Shown: positions 44,550 through 53,962, numbered from the stretch's first letter. The stretch is DNA of 64,000 bases from Candidatus Iainarchaeum sp. (GCA_028691435.1 JAQUZG010000001.1:85625-149624), one strand, 5' to 3'. Notes: generated by a model from the sequence alone, not told the origin. Translations and numbers: made by a program.

Positions 44550-45542
44550 ATGGTTTTAGAAGTTTTAATTGGTGAAGTAAAAATTAGAAAAAAGCCTTAT
44601 TTAATTTTACCATTTGTAATGCTAATTACAATTACAGGGATATTTTTTGCGTATTGGCTTTTTCCAAATTATTCATCTATTCTTTCTGTTGCATTTGTTA
44701 CAATTGGATTAGTTCCAATGCTTTATAATATAATTACTGTTGAAGAATCTGACGAAATGATTGAAAGAAAATCATGTACTACTTTTTTTGCAAGACATTT
44801 TAGCTTGATAATGATATTTATTTTTGTTTTTTTTGGAGTAATTTTAGCATTTTCTATGGCTTATGTTTTTGCACCAGTGGAAATAAAAGAAACTCTTTTC
44901 AAAGAGCAAATAAATTCATTTTGTTGGGTAACTGGATCATGTAAAAATTTACAACCATTATCTCTTTTTGGAAATGCTGTTGGAACAGGCGCGGAGGTGT
45001 GCAAGGATCCAACACAAGCTTCAATGATTGGATGTACAAGTTATATTTTTATAAATAATGCAAAAGTTTTATTTTTTGCAATAGTGTTATCTTTACTTTA
45101 TGGTGCTGGATCAATATTCATTATTGTTTGGAATGCGTCAATACTTGGGTTATTTTTTGGTGAAATGTTTTTGATTGATAATCATTTAGCTGGACTAGGA
45201 TTACTCAATGGGTTATTAATTGGACATGGCCCACCTGAATTATTAGGTTATGTTTTTGGAGCACTTGCAGGAGCGATTCTTTCAGCAATGGTTGCAAAGG
45301 GTGAACTATACACCCATGAATTCTCAACAATTATAAAAGATGTAATTTTTTTAATTATTCTTTCATTTGCATCTGTTCTTTATGGGGCAATAGTTGAGGC
45401 AGTTGGAATAATTGGTGGCACATTATCAATTCCTGGAATGAATGAACTTTATTTTATACTTGGATTTATTTATGTTGTTGCAATAATTTTTATTGTATTT
45501 ACTTATGGCACAAAAAGAAAAAAAGGAAATTTTACTTGTTAA
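44550..45542 (+). CDS. SpoIIM-like (stage II sporulation protein M family) membrane protein
   Basis: The 330-residue protein has about seven membrane helices. NAKVLFFAIVLSLLYGAGSI followed by GLLNGLLIGHGPPELLGYVF is the SpoIIM/DUF95 signature. Archaea use such proteins in unknown envelope or membrane processes. A Cys-containing outer loop lies between helices (CWVTGSC and EVCKDPTQ). The stop codon lies within a short direct repeat. The signal peptidase gene follows after 71 bp. Confidence 0.85.
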   Translation: MVLEVLIGEVKIRKKPYLILPFVMLITITGIFFAYWLFPNYSSILSVAFVTIGLVPMLYNIITVEESDEMIERKSCTTFFARHFSLIMIFIFVFFGVILAFSMAYVFAPVEIKETLFKEQINSFCWVTGSCKNLQPLSLFGNAVGTGAEVCKDPTQASMIGCTSYIFINNAKVLFFAIVLSLLYGAGSIFIIVWNASILGLFFGEMFLIDNHLAGLGLLNGLLIGHGPPELLGYVFGALAGAILSAMVAKGELYTHEFSTIIKDVIFLIILSFASVLYGAIVEAVGIIGGTLSIPGMNELYFILGFIYVVAIIFIVFTYGTKRKKGNFTC

Positions 45543-45562
45543 AATTAAATTTTACTTGTTAA
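45527..45562 (+). repeat. 16-base direct repeat over the SpoIIM-like stop codon
   Basis: AAATTTTACTTGTTAA occurs at 45527-45542 and again at 45547-45562. The first copy contains the stop codon. It looks like a small local duplication. Confidence 0.9.
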
Positions 45563-45613
45563 CTGTCATTTTATAAATATTAATTATTTAATTTTATTAG
45601 TGAGTTGAATTAA

Positions 45614-46450
45614 ATGAGTAAACATAAACAATCAAAAACTAATACTAAGTTTGATGTAAAAACTAATAACAATTCAGTTGATTTAAAAAATATTTTATCA
45701 AATTTTTTTTCATTATTTTCTTTCTTAAAATATATTGACCCTTTTTATTATTTTGATTTAATTATTTTGCCTATTTTACAAAAAATTTTTGGTAAAAATC
45801 AAACAATTGAATTTATTGCTAATTTAATTTATGCATTAATTTGTGCATTATTATTTTACACATTATTAATTTTCTTATTTAATTCTTCATCACCATTAGT
45901 TATCGTTTATTCTGCAAGTATGCATCCAACACTTTATAGGGGGGATGTTATTGGATTAACTAATAATAATTCAAATGCTTATTTTGGTGAAGTTGTAACT
46001 CTTAATAAATCAATTAATCAAATTTTTGCAAAAGATTATGTTACAGGACAATATAATTCATCTTCACAATTAGAAAAATTAGTTTTTGATAAAAATATTG
46101 CTATTACTCCAAATACAAATGGTCAAATAGTTGTTTATAATTCTTATCCTTATGGGATTCCAATTATTCACCGATCAATTGCTCAAATTGTTGCTCTTGA
46201 TGGGAATTTTTTGATTACTAAAGGTGATAATATAGAAACAAATAAACAATTTGATCAAGATTGTGTCCTTGATAATCAAGGAAAAATACATAATTGTTTA
46301 ACTGTTTATGCAATAAATAAAAAAGATATTGTTGGATCATCATTTTTTAAAATTCCATTAATTGGATGTATTAAACTTTGGATATTTGATGATCTTCCAG
46401 CTTTAATTACAACTAGTAAATTACCTAGTGATTTTGGGCCCTATTGTTAA
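45614..46450 (+). CDS. Signal peptidase I, archaeal (Sec11) type
   Basis: The 278-residue protein has a membrane helix at about residues 70-92, followed by SASMHPTLYRGD with catalytic S102. The general base is a His (H186 in IPIIHRSIA) rather than the bacterial Lys, as in archaea and the ER enzyme. A KGDN segment follows. It removes signal peptides from secreted proteins such as the S-layer protein. A longer cytoplasmic N-terminus than usual is present. A final hydrophobic stretch may be a second anchor. Confidence 0.9.
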   Translation: MSKHKQSKTNTKFDVKTNNNSVDLKNILSNFFSLFSFLKYIDPFYYFDLIILPILQKIFGKNQTIEFIANLIYALICALLFYTLLIFLFNSSSPLVIVYSASMHPTLYRGDVIGLTNNNSNAYFGEVVTLNKSINQIFAKDYVTGQYNSSSQLEKLVFDKNIAITPNTNGQIVVYNSYPYGIPIIHRSIAQIVALDGNFLITKGDNIETNKQFDQDCVLDNQGKIHNCLTVYAINKKDIVGSSFFKIPLIGCIKLWIFDDLPALITTSKLPSDFGPYC

Positions 46451-46501
46451 AATAAATTAATAATTAGAAAACTTTTTATTAATCAAAATCAATTTATAAT
46501 T

Positions 46502-47035
46502 ATGAATTATTTTATATTACAAGAAATTTTTGATTTGTCAAATTTCTCTAAATTATCTTTAGTTGATATTTCTCTAATCATAATTATATTTTCAATAATT
46601 CTTTTGGTTTTTGCAGGATTAATAATTTTATTTAAAAAAATTTTAAACAAAGATAAAAAATCAATTAAAGAAATATTAACCAATTTAAAATCACTTAAGA
46701 AAAAAAATCCTGTAAACTTAAATTCTAAAACTAATGAATCAAAAAAAATTAATCAAATTGCTAAAGAAGAGACAATTATTGTTGATAAAAAAAATAGTCA
46801 AAAAATAAATAATTCTTCTTCATTAGATGCTTCATCACTTTCTTTAAAACAATTATTGATAAATAAATTTAAACCAATTATTGAATCTCAATTAAAAACA
46901 AGAATTGTTGTTATTGATTTTAAATCTGAAGATAAAAATTTTTCAACAATTATAGAAATTGATACTAAACGATTGCAATTAACTCTTGATTCTTTTGGAA
47001 ATATTATTGATTATAAACGTTTAAAGTCAAATTAA
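46502..47035 (+). CDS. Membrane-anchored protein of unknown function
   Basis: A 177-residue protein with one membrane helix at about 24-46, a long Lys/Asn/Ser-rich linker and a compact C-terminal domain of about 65 residues (LKQLLINKFKPIIESQLK, then IVVIDFKSEDKN and IEIDTKRLQLTLDSFG). The last part has alternating strands and may be a small alpha/beta domain. It sits between signal peptidase and the first PCNA gene. No family is recognised. Confidence 0.65.
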   Translation: MNYFILQEIFDLSNFSKLSLVDISLIIIIFSIILLVFAGLIILFKKILNKDKKSIKEILTNLKSLKKKNPVNLNSKTNESKKINQIAKEETIIVDKKNSQKINNSSSLDASSLSLKQLLINKFKPIIESQLKTRIVVIDFKSEDKNFSTIIEIDTKRLQLTLDSFGNIIDYKRLKSN

Positions 47036-47082
47036 TAAGATTTATTTTTAAACTTAATCAAAGTTTAATTATTTGTGAGATT

Positions 47083-47823
47083 ATGGAATTAATTTTAAAA
47101 AATGCTTCAAATTTTAAAAAGTGTATTGAAGCAATATCTGTTTTAATTGATGAAGCTGAACTAGTTATTAAAGAAAATGGTTTAGAATTAAAAGCAACTG
47201 ATCCAAGTCAAATTTCAATGATTGATTTTTTTATGCCTGCTGAGGCTTTTTCAAAATTTGATTCTACGGAATTAAGACTTGGTCTTGATTTAGATTATCT
47301 AAATCAAGTTTTATCACGTGCTCAAGCAAGTGATGAATTATCTTTATCTCTTGATGAAAAAAAAACATTTTTATGTGTTTCATTTAATGGAAAAGCAACA
47401 AGAGCGTTTAAAGTTCCATTGATTGATATTTCTACTTCTGAAGTTCCAACTCCAAGAATTGATTTTGATGCTGAAATTGAAATTAATGCGGGGTTTTTAC
47501 AAAATGCCTTAAAAGATACAGCTCTAATAAGTACTCACATTACAATTGGTTGTGATGAAGAAAAATTTTATATTAAAGCAAATTCATCAAAAGGAAATTT
47601 AAATGAAGAATTGAAACAAGATAAAGAATTATTAACTCAAATGAGAGTAAAAAATGAATGTAAAAGTATGTTTCCACTTGACTATTTAACAGATATTTTA
47701 AAAGCAGCATCTTCTATGGATGTAGTTACAATTTTTTTGAAATCAAATGCTCCAATAAAAGTAATGTATGAAATTGATAAAGCAAAAATAATGTATTACT
47801 TAGCTCCAAGAATAGAAAATTAA
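47083..47823 (+). CDS. pcn1: Sliding clamp PCNA, copy 1
   Basis: The 246-residue clamp has the usual two-domain layout: KATDPSQISMIDFFMP, LGLDLDYLNQVL, the interdomain linker and a C-terminus YYLAPRIEN. That ending matches the normal PCNA tail that helps hold PIP-box peptides. It encircles DNA and tethers polymerases, ligase, Fen1 and repair factors such as NreA. GTGAGATT precedes the ATG. The second copy follows in tandem. Confidence 0.94.
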   Translation: MELILKNASNFKKCIEAISVLIDEAELVIKENGLELKATDPSQISMIDFFMPAEAFSKFDSTELRLGLDLDYLNQVLSRAQASDELSLSLDEKKTFLCVSFNGKATRAFKVPLIDISTSEVPTPRIDFDAEIEINAGFLQNALKDTALISTHITIGCDEEKFYIKANSSKGNLNEELKQDKELLTQMRVKNECKSMFPLDYLTDILKAASSMDVVTIFLKSNAPIKVMYEIDKAKIMYYLAPRIEN

Positions 47824-47864
47824 TTTTTTTATTTTTTCTAATAATCTTTTTTAATTAAAAAAAA

Positions 47865-47875
47865 ATATTTAAATA
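47865..47875 (+). promoter_or_regulatory. TATA box for the second PCNA gene, leaderless arrangement
   Basis: ATATTTAAATA lies with its centre 29 bp before the ATG at 47899. At normal archaeal spacing transcription would start at or just before the ATG. No Shine-Dalgarno site is present, in contrast to copy 1. The two clamp genes can therefore be controlled separately. Confidence 0.6.
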
Positions 47876-47898
47876 CTAAAGAACACTTATTATTTAGC

Positions 47899-48615
47899 AT
47901 GATTGAATTAAAAAATATTGAAATATTAAAAAAAGGTATTGAAGCTATTTCATCATTTATTCCTGAAGGAAATTTTAGATTTACTGATAATGGGATTTAT
48001 TTTAAATCAATTGATCCTAGTCAAATAGTTTTAGTTGACTATTTTATTGATAAAAAATTATTTAATAAATATGATATTGAATCAAATTACATTGGTATTG
48101 ACTTAGTTGAATTAAATAAAATAATTCAAAGAGCTGATGTAAAAGATATGATGCATATTGAAATTGCTGATTCTGAATTAAAATTAAAATTTATTTCTGA
48201 AATGAAAAGATCATTTCGTTTACCTTTAATTGATGTTAAAGACTTGGATGTAAAGTTGCCTGAAATAAGTTATAAAACAAAAATTGAAATTAGTGCCCTT
48301 CAATTTAAAGAAGTTTTAAAAGATGCTAATTTATTTGGTACAAGTGTAGTTTTAAAAGTTGAAAATTCAAAATTTTTTATTGAAGCACGAGGGCCACAAG
48401 GGGTAATGGATAGTGATATTTCATCAGTATCTAAAATTGTGTCAAAAGAAAATGTTCTTTGTAAATTTTCATTAAATTTTTTACAAAGTATTGTTAAGGA
48501 ATGTGAAAATTTTGAAAAAATAACTATTGAATTAAAAAATGATGCTGCAATAAAAATTTCTTACCATATTGGTCAAACAAAAATAGTTTTCTATTTAGCT
48601 CACATGATATTATAA
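47899..48615 (+). CDS. pcn2: Sliding clamp PCNA, divergent copy 2
   Basis: The 238-residue protein keeps the clamp pattern (FKSIDPSQIVLVDYFI, IGIDLVELNKII, FRLPLIDV), but its overall similarity to copy 1 is modest. It ends FYLAHMIL instead of the LAPRIE tail. Distinct surfaces suggest that it forms a mixed ring with copy 1 rather than acting as a duplicate. It has its own TATA box. Confidence 0.92.
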   Translation: MIELKNIEILKKGIEAISSFIPEGNFRFTDNGIYFKSIDPSQIVLVDYFIDKKLFNKYDIESNYIGIDLVELNKIIQRADVKDMMHIEIADSELKLKFISEMKRSFRLPLIDVKDLDVKLPEISYKTKIEISALQFKEVLKDANLFGTSVVLKVENSKFFIEARGPQGVMDSDISSVSKIVSKENVLCKFSLNFLQSIVKECENFEKITIELKNDAAIKISYHIGQTKIVFYLAHMIL

Positions 48616-48631
48616 TATTTTAAATTAAGTA

Positions 48632-48700
48632 AATTTAATTATTTAATTTGATTTCTTTTAAATTTATTTAATTTGATTTTTTTTAAATTTATTTAATTTA
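48632..48700 (+). repeat. Short AT-rich tandem repeat between pcn2 and priL
   Basis: A unit of about 25 bases built on AATTTATTTAATTTGATTT occurs about two and a half times with small differences. It lies just upstream of the priL start region. Its composition makes chance or slippage origin likely. Confidence 0.6.
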
Positions 48701-48740
48701 ATGTGTTTTCTTTTTATTACTTTTCAAATATTATTTAATT

Positions 48741-49760
48741 ATGGAAAATTTACTTTTTGGACAAAAATTTCCTTTTTCTAATATTGCAAAAGAAAAATTA
48801 AAAACATTTAATATAATGATTGATGATGTTGATGAACAAGTAATTAAAAAAGCTGCATTGATGATTTTAAAAGCAAATTCTAATCAAAAATATTTTTTTG
48901 AAATGGTTAATCCTAGTGAAGAATTATTAAAAGTTGAAATAATGAGTTTTACTGTTGCAAAAATTTTAATTTCTTTAATAAAAACTCCAAATATTAAAGA
49001 AAAATTTTGTGATATGGTTAGAAAAGACACTTTTGAAATACTTGAAAACACTGAACATAGAAAAGATGTGTGTATTAATTTATCTAACGATCTTGGAATA
49101 AAATTTGAATTAGTTGATGATAATTATTTTTTTGTAAAAATTAAAATTCTTGATTTTTTAGATATTTATTTTAAAGATGAAGAATCAAAATTAATCAACA
49201 AATCTACTGAAGAAGGATTTGTTTATTTATCAATAAATGATTTTGCTAGGTTTTTATCTGAAAAAGCTTATAAAAAAGTTTTTGATTCACTGCCTTTGCC
49301 AAAAGAAACAATACCAAAAAAGTTTCTACAATATGCTAAATCTATTGATGATCAACTTGGAGTAATTCAACAAAAAAGATTTGATGAAAGATTAGTTGGA
49401 AAAGTTTATTCAGATTTATTTCCGCCATGTATTAATGATCTTTATACTCAACAAGCACAAGGTAAAAAATTAAGTCATGTTGCAAGACTAACTCTTGCTT
49501 CTTTTTTATATCAAATTGGAATGAATAAAACTGAAATGTTAGTTTTATTTTCAAAAAGTCCAGATTATGATGAAAAAATTGCAAAATATCAAATAGATAA
49601 AGTTTTTGAAAAAGAACTATCTGCACCAGGATGTAGAAAAATTGCAGATTATGGTTTAAAAGTTAAAGAATGTGATAAATGTAAATATAAACATCCGGTT
49701 CAATGGTACATTTCAAATCTAAGAATTAAAAATAGAATAAAAAATAACAATGTGGAATAA
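48741..49760 (+). CDS. priL: DNA primase large subunit PriL
   Basis: The 339-residue protein has the helical N-terminal part and the C-terminal iron-sulfur domain, with C230 (FPPC), C298 (APGC), C311 and C314 (ECDKC). These four are the expected [4Fe-4S] ligands. It works with PriS to make primers for replication. It is followed by priS after a 65-bp gap and is probably in the same transcript region as the PCNA pair. Confidence 0.94.
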   Translation: MENLLFGQKFPFSNIAKEKLKTFNIMIDDVDEQVIKKAALMILKANSNQKYFFEMVNPSEELLKVEIMSFTVAKILISLIKTPNIKEKFCDMVRKDTFEILENTEHRKDVCINLSNDLGIKFELVDDNYFFVKIKILDFLDIYFKDEESKLINKSTEEGFVYLSINDFARFLSEKAYKKVFDSLPLPKETIPKKFLQYAKSIDDQLGVIQQKRFDERLVGKVYSDLFPPCINDLYTQQAQGKKLSHVARLTLASFLYQIGMNKTEMLVLFSKSPDYDEKIAKYQIDKVFEKELSAPGCRKIADYGLKVKECDKCKYKHPVQWYISNLRIKNRIKNNNVE

Positions 49761-49834
49761 TTATTTAATTAAAAATATGATCTGAATAAATTAAAAATAA
49801 ATTAAAAAAATCTGATAAAGTTGATGTGATTTTT

Positions 49835-50974
49835 ATGAATGAAATAACTAATGAAGAAAAATTTTTAAAAGAAAATTTTAAAGATTATTATTCAAAAAAT
49901 TTTGTTGATTCAATAAATGATATAAATAAACGTGAATTTGGGTATGGAGTATTTAAAAGAAAAATTGCTAATCGTAATATGTATTTTGAATCAGCTACTA
50001 AAATGAATTCGTTTTTACGTGATTTTGTACCTTTATTTTTTTCATATTCTAATTCATATTATTCTTTTCCAGATAAAACTCCAATGATAAATAAAGGTTG
50101 GTTAAAATCAGATTTAATCTATGAATTTGATGCGGATGATTTTAGTGAAGATTTAATTGTAATTAATGATATTCAATGGTTTTCAAAAGTAGATATTGAT
50201 TTAGCAAAAAAACAAGTGTTTAATTTACTAAATTTTATTGAAAATGATTTTAATTTTTCACTTGATGGACTAAAAATTAATTTTTCTGGAAAAGCTGGAT
50301 ATCATGTTCATTTAAGAAATAATGAAATTCAAAATTTATCAAAACCAGCAAGAATAGAACTAGTGGATTATTTAACTGGTAATGGAATTTCTTATAATTC
50401 ACTTGGTTATGATATTGATGATAATTTTTTTTGTTCAACAAGGAAAGGAAATTGGATAAAACGAATTAATTTAGGTATAAAAGAATTTTTTAAAAAAGAT
50501 ATAAAAGAAATTTCAAAAATAACTACTCTTTCAAAACCAAAAATAAAATTAATTCTTGAATCAAAAGAAAAATATTATTCTAATTTAGACAAAGGTCTAT
50601 TGTTTAAAGTTGATGATAATAAATCAAAAAATAAAATATTTTGGAAAAATGTGTTAGATAAAGTTGTTAATGAAAATTCTTCAAAAATTGATAGACAAAC
50701 AAGTATTGATATAAATAAAATTATTCGTCTTCCGTCTACTTTGCATGGGGATACTGGTTTTATTGCAAAAGAATTAACTATTGATTCATTAAAAGATTTT
50801 AATCCATATATTGATGCAGTAGTTTTTGATAAAACAAATGTAAAAGTTTTTGTTCAAAAAGCACCAAAATTTTCATTAAATCATCTTGAATTTGGACCTT
50901 ATGAAAATGAAACGGTTGTTGTCCCTAAATTTGCAGCAATTTTTTTAATTGGAAAAGGTGCAAAACTAGTATAA
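49835..50974 (+). CDS. priS: DNA primase catalytic subunit PriS
   Basis: The 379-residue catalytic primase subunit has the metal-binding motif in LIYEFDADDF, then FSGKAGYHVHLR with the Ser/His motif, and the late DRQTSIDINKIIRLPSTLHG. It lays down RNA or DNA primers with PriL. ATG at 49835 is chosen because GATGTGAT lies just upstream. priS and priL are adjacent here, and GINS follows. Confidence 0.95.
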   Translation: MNEITNEEKFLKENFKDYYSKNFVDSINDINKREFGYGVFKRKIANRNMYFESATKMNSFLRDFVPLFFSYSNSYYSFPDKTPMINKGWLKSDLIYEFDADDFSEDLIVINDIQWFSKVDIDLAKKQVFNLLNFIENDFNFSLDGLKINFSGKAGYHVHLRNNEIQNLSKPARIELVDYLTGNGISYNSLGYDIDDNFFCSTRKGNWIKRINLGIKEFFKKDIKEISKITTLSKPKIKLILESKEKYYSNLDKGLLFKVDDNKSKNKIFWKNVLDKVVNENSSKIDRQTSIDINKIIRLPSTLHGDTGFIAKELTIDSLKDFNPYIDAVVFDKTNVKVFVQKAPKFSLNHLEFGPYENETVVVPKFAAIFLIGKGAKLV

Positions 50975-51080
50975 TTGGTATTATTTACTCTAATTTGTTT
51001 TTTTAATTAATTTCTTTGTTAATTTAATTTATGTTTAATTGTGAGTTAATATTAAAAGCATATTTTTCCTTTCTCTTAGT

Positions 51081-51614
51081 ATGGAACTAACTTATGATGA
51101 ACTTAGAAGGATTTATAGGCTAGAAAAAAACACTTCAAAACTAGTTGAAGTGGATGAAGATTTTATTAATAATCTTGAACAATTTATTGAAAATGAAAAA
51201 AAAAGATATCTTTCTTCTTTAAAGAATTTTTCATCAAGTGATGCGAGACAATTTTCAAACATGAAACGACTTGTTGAGGAAATATTTTTATTGCGTGAAA
51301 AAAAATTACTTAATAAGGCATTAATTGCAACGCATACAAAAGAATTTACTTTAGATAATTTAGCGAGTCAAGAAAAAGAAACATTTAGAAAAATGCTTGA
51401 TGTTTTAAATTCACATTCTGCAATTTATGAAAACTTGTTTGGTGAAAAAGATGTTGAATCACAAAATGTAGCACTTGAAATATTAAAGGATGTTCCAACA
51501 TTTGTTGGAAATGATATGAAAGAATATGGGCCATTTAAGGAAGGTCAAAAAGTTGAATTACCAAGCAAAGTTGCAAAATTATTTATTACTAGAAAACTTG
51601 CAACAGAAGCTTAA
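51081..51614 (+). CDS. gins51: GINS complex subunit (Gins51 type)
   Basis: The 177-residue protein has the A-domain helices first (DELRRIYRLEK, KRYLSSLKNF) and the small B domain at the C-terminus (DVPTFVGNDMKEYGPFKEGQ, VELPSKVAKLFITRKLA). That order defines the Sld5/Psf1-like Gins51. GINS links MCM helicase, primase and polymerase at the fork. A single-subunit homotetramer is common in archaea that lack Gins23, which is not seen here. Confidence 0.9.
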   Translation: MELTYDELRRIYRLEKNTSKLVEVDEDFINNLEQFIENEKKRYLSSLKNFSSSDARQFSNMKRLVEEIFLLREKKLLNKALIATHTKEFTLDNLASQEKETFRKMLDVLNSHSAIYENLFGEKDVESQNVALEILKDVPTFVGNDMKEYGPFKEGQKVELPSKVAKLFITRKLATEA

Positions 51615-51697
51615 TATTAATTGTATTTAAATCAATTTGTTTTATAAGCATTAGTATCTCATAAATATTTATTAGTTAATAGTGATTTGGTGAGTAA

Positions 51698-52456
51698 ATG
51701 TATCCTGAAAGTGGTGAATTAGTTGTTGTTAAAGTTGTTCAAATTTTAAATTATGGTGTTTTTGTAGAATTAATTGAATTTAATAATGCAAAAGGATTTA
51801 TTCATATTAGTAACGTTTCTAGTTCTTGGGTAAAAAATATTAGAAATATTGTAAAAATGAATCAAGTTAGAGTTGCAAAAGTTGTTAATGTTGATAGAAA
51901 TAGAAATCAAATTGATTTAGCATTTGCTGGAGTTTCTCCACAAAGAGAAAGACAAAAATTAACTGAATTTAAACAAGTTAATAGAGAAGAAAAATTAATT
52001 CAATTACTTGCAAAAGAAACTAATAAACCATTTAATGAAGTTTGGGAAAATGTTGCTGATCCATTAATTAACGAATATGGTGGATTATATAAAGCACTTG
52101 AAAAAATTGCATTAAATAAAAATATTATTGAAAATGTAATTGCTAAAGAATGGATAAATCCAGTAATTGATTTAGTTGACAAAAACATTGTAGTTTCTAA
52201 AAAAACACTTAAAGCAAATTTAAAATTATTGTGTTTTGAAAGTGATGGGGTAGAGCGAATAAAAGAATTATTGTCTATTATTTTATCAACACCTGATTGT
52301 ACAGTTGCTTATACTGGTGCTGGAGTTTATTTAGCAACTTTTACAGCTTGGACATTTAAAGAATCTGAAAAAATAATGGATGAATTAATTTCACAACTAG
52401 AAAAAAAATCAAAGCAATTAAATATTAAATTTGAATTTACAAAAATTGAAGAATAA
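51698..52456 (+). CDS. Translation initiation factor aIF2, alpha subunit
   Basis: The 252-residue factor has an S1 domain (residues 1-80, GELVVVKVVQILNYGVFVEL), a helical middle and a C-terminal alpha/beta domain (CTVAYTGAGVYLATFTAW). It is part of the heterotrimer that brings Met-tRNAi to the small subunit. GGTGAGTAA precedes the ATG. Its place after GINS and before the PAC2 gene fits the conserved archaeal neighbourhood; the often-adjacent Nop10 and S27e genes are absent here. Confidence 0.95.
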   Translation: MYPESGELVVVKVVQILNYGVFVELIEFNNAKGFIHISNVSSSWVKNIRNIVKMNQVRVAKVVNVDRNRNQIDLAFAGVSPQRERQKLTEFKQVNREEKLIQLLAKETNKPFNEVWENVADPLINEYGGLYKALEKIALNKNIIENVIAKEWINPVIDLVDKNIVVSKKTLKANLKLLCFESDGVERIKELLSIILSTPDCTVAYTGAGVYLATFTAWTFKESEKIMDELISQLEKKSKQLNIKFEFTKIEE

Positions 52457-52510
52457 TTAATTTTTAAAAATCGCAAAGATTTATATTTAGTTTTATTTGT
52501 GTGATTATTG

Positions 52511-53293
52511 ATGCCTACAAAAATATTAGTTATAAAAAAATTAAATCTTAATAATGCTGTGTTACTTGTTGGTTTACCGGGTATTGGGTTAGTTGGAAAA
52601 ATTGCAATTGATTATTTAATGAAAGAGTTACACCCCGAAAAAATTGCTGAAATTTATTCTTATTCTTTTCCACCAAGTGTACATACAAAAGATTCAAAAA
52701 TTGAATTAATTCATGACGAAGTTTTTTATTTAAAAAAAGGTAAACAAGACTTTCTTTTTTTAGCTGGTCCAGTTCAACCAACACTTGATCCAAAAACAGG
52801 TACAAGTGAAGAACATTATGAATTTTCAGAAACACTTATTGGGTTTTTCAAATCTATTGGTGTTAAAGAAATTGTTACTCTTGCTGGGATAAATATTGGT
52901 GACAAGCGACTTGATTCTAATCCAAATGTTGTTGTTGCTGGAACTGATAACGAAGTTGTTAGTTCATGGGTAAAAATAGGTGCAAAAGAAGATAAAAAAG
53001 AAGGACTTATTTCAGGAGTTGCTGGACTACTTGTTGGATTAAGTAGAATGTATGGTGTGAAAGGAGTATGTTTGATGGGTGAAACAAACATTCAATTAAT
53101 TTATGGGGATAATGGGAGTGCAAAAAAACTTATTGAAGTAATTTGTAAAAAATATAATTTAAAAATTAAAATGCAATCTATTGCAAAAGATGCAAAAGAA
53201 ATTGAGAAAACATTTAAAGAATTAACAAAACAATTACATGCGCTTGAAGAAGAACCAACAGAACAAAATACAAAATTGCCATATGTTCGATAA
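52511..53293 (+). CDS. PAC2-family protein (proteasome assembly chaperone-like)
   Basis: The 260-residue protein has LLVGLPGIGLVGKIAIDYLM and later GVAGLLVGLSRMYGVKG, the PAC2/DUF75 pattern. Archaeal members are homologues of eukaryotic proteasome assembly chaperones. A role in proteasome assembly here is inferred. ATG at 52511 follows GTGTGAT. A C-terminal helix with acidic residues ends the protein. Confidence 0.88.
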   Translation: MPTKILVIKKLNLNNAVLLVGLPGIGLVGKIAIDYLMKELHPEKIAEIYSYSFPPSVHTKDSKIELIHDEVFYLKKGKQDFLFLAGPVQPTLDPKTGTSEEHYEFSETLIGFFKSIGVKEIVTLAGINIGDKRLDSNPNVVVAGTDNEVVSSWVKIGAKEDKKEGLISGVAGLLVGLSRMYGVKGVCLMGETNIQLIYGDNGSAKKLIEVICKKYNLKIKMQSIAKDAKEIEKTFKELTKQLHALEEEPTEQNTKLPYVR

Positions 53294-53370
53294 TTAGTTA
53301 TTAATCAAATTATTTGATTTTTTGTTTTTTAAAATTAAATTTTTTAAAACTATTTTCTGTATTACTTTTT

Positions 53371-53943
53371 TTATTTTAAACTGTCTAAAATTAATTTTAA
53401 TTTGTTAGCATCTTCTAACCCATTTTGTCCACGTCTTAAATAAAATGATGGGTGATAAATAAAAATTATTTTTCTATTTTCATAATCTTTCATTTGGCCA
53501 ACACTTAAAGTTTTATCAAAAATACTTGCTGCACTTCTTCCAAGTAAAACAATGATTTTTGGATTTAATAATTCTAGATATTTTTTTGTAAATGGTAAAA
53601 AATAGTTGATTTCGTTTTCAGTGGGAGCTCTAATTAATCCATCTTTTAATGGTATGATTGGAACAACATTTATTACACTATAATCTTGATCATTTAATCC
53701 CATATGTTTAATCCAATTATCAAGTAATTTTCCACTCCGTCCAATAAAGGGCAATCCAATTTTATTTTCATTGTTTCCTGGAGCTTCTCCAATAAAAACA
53801 ATTTTTGGGGAATCGCTACCTTTTCCAAAAACAATATTTCCATTAGTCTCAATTATATTTTTGTATAATTCACTCTTTTTAGCATGATTGATAAAGTCTA
53901 TTTTAAAATTAGCTAATTTTTTACTGTCATTTAAGTCACTCAT
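53371..53943 (-). CDS. Family-4-like uracil-DNA glycosylase without iron-sulfur cysteines
   Basis: The 190-residue protein has motif A GEAPG at 52-56, PFIGRSGKLLD, and motif B HPSFYLR at 164-170. This is the layout of family 4 uracil-DNA glycosylases, which remove uracil from DNA. Family 4 normally binds a [4Fe-4S] cluster with four Cys. This protein has no Cys at all, and the positions of the N-terminal pair and the later two carry other residues. Catalytic parts look intact. GTGTGA precedes the ATG at 53943. A BofA-like gene lies just upstream on the same strand. Confidence 0.85.
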   Translation of the reverse strand: MSDLNDSKKLANFKIDFINHAKKSELYKNIIETNGNIVFGKGSDSPKIVFIGEAPGNNENKIGLPFIGRSGKLLDNWIKHMGLNDQDYSVINVVPIIPLKDGLIRAPTENEINYFLPFTKKYLELLNPKIIVLLGRSAASIFDKTLSVGQMKDYENRKIIFIYHPSFYLRRGQNGLEDANKLKLILDSLK

Positions 53944-53962
53944 TTTATTCACACTCAATGAA

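Noticed and set aside
48632..48700. The AT-rich tandem repeat as an operator or origin element
   Set aside because: The unit is only A/T-rich and imperfect. Slippage is a sufficient explanation without further evidence.
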